Assembly (NCBI GenBank): GCA_964593795.1
Contig: CAZQJC010000327.1
Coordinates: 1-64,000 of the forward strand
DNA: 64,000 bases
Origin: JAHFDS01 sp964593795
GTDB lineage: Bacteria > Myxococcota_A > Polyangia > JAHFDS01
Direction of reading: 5' to 3'
Shown: positions 18,758 through 25,377 of the stretch, one piece after another
How the letters are laid out: every line of letters begins with the position of its first letter
Position numbering within the stretch: position 1 is the stretch's first letter
Made by a program: the position numbers and the translations under genes
Notes under the pieces: model-generated
What the model was told of the DNA's origin: nothing
What the model saw: only the letters and a program-made list of their open reading frames with translations
Databases searched by the model: none

Positions 18758-19806
18758 TGTCGACCGCGGCCCTCGACGGGAGTCCCGACCGCGAGAACGG
18801 CTGGATCCGGTCGTCGGGGTTCGACCTCGTCCTGCTCGCGGGCTCGCCGCTCGTCGGCCTCGCGATCATCGGCCCACACTTCGCGAGCCTGGGCGCCGTG
18901 ACCTCCATCCTGGGCTTGACGCTCGCGTTCGCGCACTATCTGGCGACCTTCGCGTTCTTCTGCTGGGACGAGAACGGCGACCGCCACCGTCGGCGCTGGC
19001 TGGCCTTCTTCGGCGGCCCCGCGCTCATCATCGTCGCCTATTCGTCGATCGTCGGCCTCCGAGTGCCGTGGATCATGCAGACGGTCCTATTTTTCTGGAC
19101 CGTGGTCCATGTGTCCCGCCAGAGCTGCGGCATCCTGTCGATCTACCGCCACCGCCTGGGCATCCGCGACGCGCGCGAGAAGCGCGCGACCAACGCCGCG
19201 GTCATGTGCGCGAACCTGTGGCTCTGCCTCTGGAACATCAACAGCCACGACGAGGTCTTCGCGCTGTTCCGCTGGCTGCACCCTGAGCTGCCGCGCGTGA
19301 TCTTCGCGGTCGTGGGCGCCTCCGCGGCGCTCACGTGCGGCTGGCTGGTCTTGATGCTGGTGCGACGCGCGCGCGCCGGCAGCCTCGCGCTGCCCGAGAT
19401 CCTGTTCCTCCTCGCGAGCTTCGCGATCTTCCACCCGTTCACCTGGCTCCGGAGCTCGAGCCAGGCCACGTTCGCAATGCTGGTGCCGCACTACGTGCAG
19501 TACCTGTCGCTCATGTGGCTCGTGCACCAGCGCCGGTTCGGAGATGCGCCGTCGTCGGGATCGGCCCGGCAGCGCGGCCTCGAGTGGCTCGTCCGGCGCC
19601 CGTGGCGCGCGGCCATCGTGCTCGGCGGCGTCGGCTGCTTCCTGGTGCTCATGCGCTTCCGCCTGGTCGCGATCCAACGCGAGGAGGTGTTCGAGAACTT
19701 CTACCTCTGCCTCGCCTTCATCCACTACTACCTCGACGGCCTGTTCTGGGCTTTCCGCGACGCACACGTCCGCAAGACGATGGGCCCGCTCCTGCTCTCG
19801 GTGTAG
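18757..19806 (+). CDS. multipass membrane protein with conserved His motifs, unknown
   Basis: 349 residues with about eight to nine hydrophobic segments. Several histidines lie at membrane edges: AFAHYLATF, VVHVSRQSCG, VPHYVQYLS and FIHYYLDGLFWAFRDAHVRK near the C-terminus. The HYYxDGxxW end is a pattern I have seen in uncharacterised bacterial membrane proteins. The histidines could bind metal as in membrane desaturases or hydroxylases; that is inference. It lies between a DUF455 gene (ATG overlaps its stop) and a fatty-acid-hydroxylase-type gene, all in one operon. Confidence 0.7.
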   Translation: MSTAALDGSPDRENGWIRSSGFDLVLLAGSPLVGLAIIGPHFASLGAVTSILGLTLAFAHYLATFAFFCWDENGDRHRRRWLAFFGGPALIIVAYSSIVGLRVPWIMQTVLFFWTVVHVSRQSCGILSIYRHRLGIRDAREKRATNAAVMCANLWLCLWNINSHDEVFALFRWLHPELPRVIFAVVGASAALTCGWLVLMLVRRARAGSLALPEILFLLASFAIFHPFTWLRSSSQATFAMLVPHYVQYLSLMWLVHQRRFGDAPSSGSARQRGLEWLVRRPWRAAIVLGGVGCFLVLMRFRLVAIQREEVFENFYLCLAFIHYYLDGLFWAFRDAHVRKTMGPLLLSV

Positions 19807-19808
19807 CT

Positions 19809-20645
19809 GTGGACCGACTGATCAACGGCGTCCTCCGCTGGTTGCTCGATCCCCACAAGTTCGCCGAAATCGTCGTCGTCCTCGCGCTCATGACGGTCGC
19901 GCTCGTGCTGGCGCGGCGGCGCCACCGCCCCTTCTTCACGCGGGCCCTGCGCACGGACCTGATGTATGCCTTCTTGCACTTCACGCCCGCGTTCGTTCTG
20001 CTCATCCCCGTAGGACGCCTCGTCAGAGCAGCGCTGCGGGACCACGCCCAGTTCGCACACCTCGATCTCTTGGCCCCGCTGCCCTGGCTCGCCAAGGGCG
20101 TCGTCTGGATCTTCCTCGCGGACTTCGTCCACTACTGGTTCCACCGCACCCTGCACAAGACGGCGCTCTGGCACGTCCACGCCATCCACCACTCGCAGCG
20201 CGAGCTGACGCCCATCACCACGTGGCGCCTGCACATGGTCGAGGTCCTCCTCGAGGAGCTCACGTTCGTCGCGCTAGGGCTGCTCGTAGGCGTGCCCGTG
20301 CCGCTCTGGGTGGCGCTGCGCGTGTCGCTCTTCGCGGTCTCGTTCGCGTCGCACCTCGACGCGGACGTCTCGTATGGCCCCCTCGAGCTACTGCTGGTGA
20401 GCCCGCGCATCCACGGCGTGCACCACTCGCTCGCGCGCGAGGACCACGAAAAGAACTTCGGCATGATCTTCACGATCTGGGACCGCGCCTTCGGCACCTT
20501 CAAGGCGCCGGCGGGCCGGCCCGTCGCGTACGGCATCGAGGACCCCGTGCCCGACGGCTTCCTCGGGCAGCAGGCGTACCCGTTCGTCCGCCCCTTCCGC
20601 AGGCTGGACGCCGCGCGCGCGGCCACGCCGACGCGTTGGCCATAG
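19809..20645 (+). CDS. fatty acid hydroxylase / sterol desaturase superfamily protein
   Basis: 278 residues from a GTG 2 bases after the preceding stop. Hydrophobic segments flank the three His boxes of the superfamily: HYWFHRTLHK, HAIHHSQ and HGVHHSLAREDHEKNFG. These bind a di-iron centre and hydroxylate or desaturate lipids at the inner membrane. It is the last gene of the plus-strand arm, ending 16 bases from the end of the convergent arm. Possible roles are oxidation of a lipid tail or of a membrane-bound product. Confidence 0.88.
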   Translation: MDRLINGVLRWLLDPHKFAEIVVVLALMTVALVLARRRHRPFFTRALRTDLMYAFLHFTPAFVLLIPVGRLVRAALRDHAQFAHLDLLAPLPWLAKGVVWIFLADFVHYWFHRTLHKTALWHVHAIHHSQRELTPITTWRLHMVEVLLEELTFVALGLLVGVPVPLWVALRVSLFAVSFASHLDADVSYGPLELLLVSPRIHGVHHSLAREDHEKNFGMIFTIWDRAFGTFKAPAGRPVAYGIEDPVPDGFLGQQAYPFVRPFRRLDAARAATPTRWP

Positions 20646-20661
20646 ACTAGGCTGGCCCTCG

Positions 20662-21082
20662 TCAGCGACGCCACCGCACGAGCAGGAGCACGTGCGGCAG
20701 GTTCACGAACGCGGTGTCCATCGCGAGGAAGATCGTCGTGTGAAAGGCGATCGCCATGACGATCACGACGCGCCGGGCCAGGTCCGACGTCCGCCTTCTG
20801 GAAGGGCTCGAGGGCTCGGCCGTCGACCTCGCGCTCTCGACCGCCCTCTGCGACCGCCACCAGGTGCGACCGCTCCACTATCGCCAGCATGGCACCCTGC
20901 CCGTTGTTCACCGGCCACTCCCCGAAGGGCCAGAAGTCCTTCACGAGCAGGCCCGGCAGCGCGAGCATCACGGCCACGAAGCCGACGAGCCAGCGTCCCC
21001 GTGCGGCGCGATCGCCCGACAGCACGACGCCGAGGACGATGGCGAGGAAGACGATGTAGGGAGCGGAGCGCAGCGCGGCCAA
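20662..21082 (-). pseudogene. small membrane protein with an apparent frameshift
   Basis: Starting from TTG at 21082, 4 bases after the peptidase stop, the frame encodes two hydrophobic segments (APYIVFLAIVLGVVLSG and GFVAVMLALPGLLVKDF) and a soluble stretch ending ALEPF. A further hydrophobic end (VVIVMAIAFHTTIFLAM...HVLLLVRWRR) with a stop at 20662 follows in a different frame. Total length 421 bases, one more than a multiple of three, so a single-base shift near 20790-20810 would join them. Either the gene is broken or the assembly has an error. The first frame alone runs on antisense through the neighbouring gene, which is not credible. Confidence 0.55.
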
Positions 21083-21086
21083 CGGC

Positions 21087-21608
21087 TCAGCTCGCAGAGG
21101 GGTCGGCCACCCACCCGGCGTTCGACCGGTCGAGCTCGAGCAGGAGCCGCCTGCGTGCGCGCACGATCCAGGTGACGGCGCCGGTGTGGCCCCGCCGGAC
21201 CAGCCACGCGCACACCGCCACCGCCGGCCGGAGCGACGGCCGTCCAGGGGGCAACGGCGCGAGCACACCTCCGCGGCGCTCGCCGACCACCCGGCCGATC
21301 AAGACCTCGGAGTCGAGCACGGGTCGATCCGGCACGTGGCGCGCGTCGCCGCAGCAGAGGAGCGCGAAGCCCACCGGCCCGCGCGCGACGACCCGATGCA
21401 CGAAGAGCCGCGAGCCCTCCACGAACGCCACCACGTCGCCGACCTCGATGGCCTCGCCGCAGTGGATCTCGACTTCAGCTCCGTCCTCGAGAGTCGGCCG
21501 CATGCTACGGCCGCGCAGGACCGCCCGCAGCGTCCGTCCGGTGCGCCGCCAGAGCCCCGCCACCGCCCGAAGGGTGGCAGGGTCGAGCTGCGCCATCCGC
21601 TCGCTCAC
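21087..21608 (-). CDS. S26/S24-type signal-peptidase-like protease (Ser/His type)
   Basis: 173 residues. GRSMRPTLEDGAEVEI carries the catalytic Ser of the S26 fold; GDVVAFVEG and LFVHRVVARG follow, with His where bacterial signal peptidase I has Lys, as in SipW/Sec11-type enzymes; CCGDARHVPD and GRVVGERRG close the domain. No strong N-terminal membrane anchor is seen. The GTG start overlaps the stop of the DUF455 gene (GTGA); an ATG at 21596 is the alternative. As no lasso-type transglutaminase-like leader protease is found in the locus, this is the best candidate for removing the leader. Such peptidases also occur in polysaccharide loci. Confidence 0.75.
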   Translation of the reverse strand: MSERMAQLDPATLRAVAGLWRRTGRTLRAVLRGRSMRPTLEDGAEVEIHCGEAIEVGDVVAFVEGSRLFVHRVVARGPVGFALLCCGDARHVPDRPVLDSEVLIGRVVGERRGGVLAPLPPGRPSLRPAVAVCAWLVRRGHTGAVTWIVRARRRLLLELDRSNAGWVADPSAS

Positions 21609-22411
21609 CCGCCAGCCTTCGGCGCCTCGGGCACCAGCCTGCGGAACCGCGCCTGATGCAGGATCTCCTCGATCTCTGCGTCGTTGAACTCGGCCGCGCG
21701 CCGGTCCTCGACGTTGACCATCGGGACCCGCTCGTCGGGCGCCGGGACCACGGTGCCAACCGCGTTCACCTCCGCGCCGCTGGCCAGGGCCTTGGCGTTG
21801 GCCTGCGCAAGGAAGCGCACCGCCGAGGCGACACGCAGGACGTTGCGAGGGTCCTCCTTCACGAGCCGCTTGATCCACCGGTTCGCGAAACGCACATGCT
21901 GGATCTCGTCGGTGAGGATACCCTCGAGTACCTCGGCAGTGCCCTCGTCACCAGCGGCCCGCAAGATCGGGATGAGCCCGCCGACGACGTCCATCGCTCC
22001 AGCCTCGAGCGTCCGGTTCTGCGTCGCGAGGCGTGCCACCAGCGAATCCAGCGCGCACGTGATGTTCCACTCCCACACCGACACCGGGAATTCGCCCTTG
22101 TGCCCCCCCATCGCCTCGAGGCGTCGGGCCAGCACGGCCACGTGGCGCGCCTCATCCCAGCACTGGCGCGCGAGCTCCATCCGAAGCTCCCACGGCGCGT
22201 CCGGAAAGTCGGCGACGCACTGCGCGGCGATGTCCAGGCTCGTCAGCTCGTTGGACATGTGGCGGTGCACCATCTCGCGGCGTGCCAGCTCGCCGGTTCC
22301 CTCGTACTCGTGCATGTCGCGGTCGTGGTGCACCACGCGGAAACACGCCTCACGCGCCGGATCCTCGCGCAGCTGCACGCCGTCCAAGTCGAAGAACCCG
22401 AAGTCACGCAA
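21605..22411 (-). CDS. second DUF455-family ferritin-like (di-iron) protein
   Basis: 268 residues. Metal-binding helices are HMSNELTSLD (helix 1 Glu), DEARH (86-90) and DEIQH (168-172), spaced as in the paralogue at 18035. The C-terminal extension (about 195-268) carries VVPAPDERVPMVNVEDRR and ends in a helix. The start is TTG with GGAGGG 5 bases upstream, and overlaps the kinase gene by 8 bases. Two DUF455 paralogues on opposite arms of one locus suggest two oxidation steps or a hetero-oligomer; the reaction is unknown. Confidence 0.85.
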   Translation of the reverse strand: MRDFGFFDLDGVQLREDPAREACFRVVHHDRDMHEYEGTGELARREMVHRHMSNELTSLDIAAQCVADFPDAPWELRMELARQCWDEARHVAVLARRLEAMGGHKGEFPVSVWEWNITCALDSLVARLATQNRTLEAGAMDVVGGLIPILRAAGDEGTAEVLEGILTDEIQHVRFANRWIKRLVKEDPRNVLRVASAVRFLAQANAKALASGAEVNAVGTVVPAPDERVPMVNVEDRRAAEFNDAEIEEILHQARFRRLVPEAPKAGG

Positions 22412-23411
22412 GTGATCCCTCCGCCGCGCCGGCCACCGGCAGCTCCGTTCTCAGTCGCCGCTCGAGCGCGAACGCGGTGTCGTCCGGGCCCGCAGGGTAC
22501 AGCGTAAAGAGTCGCGCGGTGGACACCATCTTCGCCAGCTGGAACGCGCGCTCGGCGGCCGAGGCCGGTACGAACGTGCTGCCGAGCGGCTGCAGCGCCG
22601 CCAGCAATTCCCTCGTGGCGCCGAGCGGCTCGAGGCCGAACTCCGGCCGCCGTGAGCCCATCAGGACGATCGCGCGGAGCGGCGTCGGTACGGCCCTCTG
22701 GTCCGGCAGGAGCCGGCTGATGGGGACGCGGATCTCACCGTCGCGCTCGGGACACAGACCGACGGCGTCGAGGTGCGGAGCCAGTGCGGCACTGCGCGGT
22801 CCGGGCCGGATACCGACCGGCCGTGCAAACGGCAACAGGCACCCCGACCGCGGCTCGTAGCACGCGTAGTCGTCCCCGAGCAGGTTCGCACCGTGCGCAG
22901 CAAGCGCGAGCGCGAGCGTGGACTTCCCCGCCCCGCCCGCGCCGACGAACACGACACCACGCCCCGCCACGTCGACCGATGCCGCGTGCAGGAACACGCA
23001 GTCCCCACGCAGCCGCAACAACCGGTTGAGCACGAGGAGGATCGCTAGGTTCTCCCACCCATCCGCGGTGCGCACGCGCGCGCGGTGCCCGAGGACCCGC
23101 AAGCACGCCTCGGTCGCCCCGTGCCGCGTCCCGGCCAACCAGTCCCCGTCTCGGCGCACGTCAAACGGGAACGAAGGCATGACGCCGGCCCGCTCGAAAT
23201 CGGCCTCGAACCGGATGCGATCCGGGTAACCGTCCAGCGAGAGCTCCGCCCACTCCGCCCCGGCCCGGACCTCGACGCTGAAGGCAGGGGTTGCATGGCT
23301 GGAGGGTCCGAACAAGAGCTCGGCCTCGGTCAGGATGGGTGCGTGGTCGGTTGAAAGGCCGACGACCACCCCGCCGAGCTCGAACGCGCGGAACAGGACT
23401 TCGGTGGTCAT
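22404..23411 (-). CDS. HprK-like serine kinase of the RiPP/lasso-associated type
   Basis: 335 residues from the ATG at 23411. The C-terminal half has a P-loop GAGGAGKST (157-165) followed by GDDYACYEP (Asp180-Asp181), the HprK/P arrangement. The N-terminal half has no recognised domain, as in HprK-like kinases found beside PqqD-like and lasso genes. Kinases of this kind phosphorylate the C-terminal serine of some lasso precursors; here the precursor has Ser51 as the penultimate residue. The gene is directly downstream of the precursor (58 bases) and overlaps the following DUF455 gene. Confidence 0.82.
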   Translation of the reverse strand: MTTEVLFRAFELGGVVVGLSTDHAPILTEAELLFGPSSHATPAFSVEVRAGAEWAELSLDGYPDRIRFEADFERAGVMPSFPFDVRRDGDWLAGTRHGATEACLRVLGHRARVRTADGWENLAILLVLNRLLRLRGDCVFLHAASVDVAGRGVVFVGAGGAGKSTLALALAAHGANLLGDDYACYEPRSGCLLPFARPVGIRPGPRSAALAPHLDAVGLCPERDGEIRVPISRLLPDQRAVPTPLRAIVLMGSRRPEFGLEPLGATRELLAALQPLGSTFVPASAAERAFQLAKMVSTARLFTLYPAGPDDTAFALERRLRTELPVAGAAEGSLA

Positions 23412-23469
23412 CGGGATGTGGCGGATCCGGGCGGGCCTGCGGCCTGGCGGCCCTAGCCGCGCGCGGCGA

Positions 23470-23628
23470 TCAGCAGGAGGGGTTCCACCAGCCACCCATC
23501 GACTGGGTCAGCTGGAAGGTCGTCAGGATCTCCTGCTCGGACATCCGCACGATGCGGGGCCGCTCGTAAGTGGGCCGCTCGGCGTCCGTGGTGCGCCCCT
23601 GCTCAGTCTTCTGCTCTTGCTTGGCCAT
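23470..23628 (-). CDS. candidate RiPP precursor peptide, 52 residues, ends in Cys
   Basis: Reads MAKQEQKTEQGRTTDAERPT (1-20), YERPRIVRMSEQEILTT (21-37), FQLTQSMGGWWNPSC (38-52). The ATG has a near-perfect ribosome binding site (GGAGGGGGAGAC just before it), the strongest in the locus. The charged, disordered N-terminus is leader-like. Y21-x2-P24-x-I26-x3-S30-x5-T36 fits the lasso leader consensus YxxPxLxxxGxxxxxT with conservative changes. By that register the core would begin at Phe38. The core has no Asp or Glu, so it cannot form a lasso isopeptide ring. The Ser-Cys end fits the HprK-like kinase and the EpiD-like decarboxylase of the locus. A TAATTT hexamer (plus-strand 23652-23657) could be its -10 element. 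Confidence 0.8.
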   Translation of the reverse strand: MAKQEQKTEQGRTTDAERPTYERPRIVRMSEQEILTTFQLTQSMGGWWNPSC

Positions 23629-23714
23629 CGTCTCCCCCTCCTGCAGCAAAGAAATTAGATCAGCAGACTATCAAGACACCCGCTGCAGATCCACAACAGC
23701 ACCGCCAGCTACCT

Positions 23715-23993
23715 TCAACCTGTCGATCGTACGAGCAGTCCCAGCCTCAGTAGCTCCTCGACGGCCGCCTCTACGTCGGCACGCGCCGTGGCGTCGGTCA
23801 CCCCGGCGTACGCAGTCGCTAGCGCCGCCGCGGTGTCCTCGAGCCCCGTCTTGCCGTCGCAGCGCTCCCAAAGGAACGCCATCGTGCGATTGAGGACGAA
23901 GAACTGCCCCGTCGCCGCGTCGAACAGCATCGACTCGCCCGCGAGGGGCGCCACCTCGACCCCGGCCTTCCGTGAAAAACTGCCCCCGTGCAT
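23715..23993 (-). CDS. PqqD-like RiPP recognition element
   Basis: 92 residues with the PqqD layout: VAPLAGESMLFDAATGQFFVLNRT then AFLWERCDGKT, followed by helices ATAYAGVT and VEAAVEELLRLGLLV. These small winged-helix-like proteins bind leader peptides and present them to modifying enzymes. It is the first gene of the minus-strand arm, 86 bases before the precursor. A TAGGCT hexamer (plus-strand 24003-24008) lies 9 bases before the ATG. It diverges from the flippase gene after 43 bases. Confidence 0.88.
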   Translation of the reverse strand: MHGGSFSRKAGVEVAPLAGESMLFDAATGQFFVLNRTMAFLWERCDGKTGLEDTAAALATAYAGVTDATARADVEAAVEELLRLGLLVRSTG

Positions 23994-24036
23994 CGACGAA
24001 GGAGCCTACGATCCGCGAACATCGGCGTCAACTGCG

Positions 24037-25347
24037 ATGGCTGACAGCGAACTCGCGCCGCTATCGCAGCTCGGCAGGCGCCTCATCTCCGACGCCGGCC
24101 TCACGCTGGCGGCCCGCCTCCTGGCGCCGCTGGCCACGCTGCCTCTCCTCCCGCTGGTGGTGCGCACGGTCGGCGACGCGGGGTTCGGGACCCTGACGGT
24201 GCTGTTGGCCGCCACCGCGCTCCTGCGAGTCCTCGTCGCCCCGATCGTGCAGAGCCTCCCCATCGCGATGGTCGAGGCCGAAGAGGCCGGCCGACCAGAG
24301 CACGCCCACGCGCTTCTTCGCGTGTGCTGGTGCGCTTGCGCCGGCGCGTCGGCCGTCGCGCTGGCGGTCTGGTGGCCCCTGGCGACGTGGCTGCCGTGGA
24401 CCGCCTGGCTCGACCTCGATCCGGCCGCCAGTAGCCCGGCGATCCTCCACCTGGCTGGCGGCACCACGTTCGCGGGGCTCGCCTTGGCCCCGGCTGAGGC
24501 CGTGTGGCGCGCGCGCCACGCGCTGCGCGTGCACGCCCGCTGGCAGATCGCGGCGACCGCGGCGGGGCTCGCGGCGGGGCTCGCGATCCTGCCGGGACGT
24601 CCCGAGCCCCACTGGGTGGCGGCCATTCTGTGGCTGCCGCCGGTGGCGGGCGCCGCGTGCTCCGCCGCCCACTTGCTCGCCGTGCTGCCACGCCTGCCGC
24701 GCGCGCCGCTTGCCGAAGCGGCCCAAGACCTCGCCCGCCGCGTGCGGCTGATGTTCGTCCTCGAGCTCGCCGCCGCGATCGGCAACCAGAGCGACGCAGT
24801 CGTCCTCGCGGCCGTGTGCGGGCCGGTGGCGGCCGCGCAGCTCGCCCTCGGGATGAGGATCTTCTCGGTGCCGTGGCTCGGTATCTCCGCGCTCCTCGCG
24901 GTGTTGCCGCCGGCCTACGCCCGCGCGCGGGCCCGCGACGACCTCGCCTGGTGCCGCAGCACATTGCGCTGGACGACTGCTCTCTGTGTCGGCGCAACCG
25001 CCGCCTGGGGCGCGCTCTTGCTGGCCGTAGGTGACTGGCTGACTCAGGCCTTCACCGACGGCGCGGTCGCGTGCCCGCTCGCGCTCCGCGTCGGCCTCGG
25101 AGCGTGGCTCACAATCGGGGCAGCCAGCATGTGCCTGGGCGCGCTCCTAACAGGCTTCGACGCCCTCGCGAGGCCGGCACGCTGGGCCCTGGCCTCGGCG
25201 TTATGCAATCTCATGCTCTCGATCCCCTTCGCGCGTTGGCTCGGCTCGGGTGGCGTGATCTGCGCCTCGGCCATCGCGCAAGGGTTGCTCCTCGGCCTAC
25301 CAGCTTGGAGGCTCGTTCGAAGCACGCTGCCGAAGGTGCGACCGTAG
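24037..25347 (+). CDS. oligosaccharide flippase-type (MOP superfamily) membrane protein
   Basis: 436 residues with about twelve hydrophobic segments, beginning with a cytoplasmic stretch and SDAGLTLAARLLAPLATLPLL, the typical start of PST/MATE-like flippases. No ABC or other exporter is present in the locus, so this may move the finished product or a lipid-linked intermediate across the inner membrane. It is divergent from the PqqD-like gene. Assignment to the superfamily rests on topology and general sequence style, not on a diagnostic motif. Confidence 0.72.
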   Translation: MADSELAPLSQLGRRLISDAGLTLAARLLAPLATLPLLPLVVRTVGDAGFGTLTVLLAATALLRVLVAPIVQSLPIAMVEAEEAGRPEHAHALLRVCWCACAGASAVALAVWWPLATWLPWTAWLDLDPAASSPAILHLAGGTTFAGLALAPAEAVWRARHALRVHARWQIAATAAGLAAGLAILPGRPEPHWVAAILWLPPVAGAACSAAHLLAVLPRLPRAPLAEAAQDLARRVRLMFVLELAAAIGNQSDAVVLAAVCGPVAAAQLALGMRIFSVPWLGISALLAVLPPAYARARARDDLAWCRSTLRWTTALCVGATAAWGALLLAVGDWLTQAFTDGAVACPLALRVGLGAWLTIGAASMCLGALLTGFDALARPARWALASALCNLMLSIPFARWLGSGGVICASAIAQGLLLGLPAWRLVRSTLPKVRP

Positions 25348-25377
25348 CCGGCGGAGGCCGCGGGTGCCAAGCCCGCG

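Noticed and set aside
20132..21268. Single long minus-strand frame covering the small membrane protein and part of the hydroxylase gene
   Set aside because: Only its first third is hydrophobic and gene-like; the rest is antisense to the His-box protein. The frameshift explanation is better.
15608..23993. Calling the locus a true lasso peptide cluster
   Set aside because: No B2-type leader protease, the AsnB-like protein keeps its glutaminase Cys, and the core has no Asp/Glu for ring closure.
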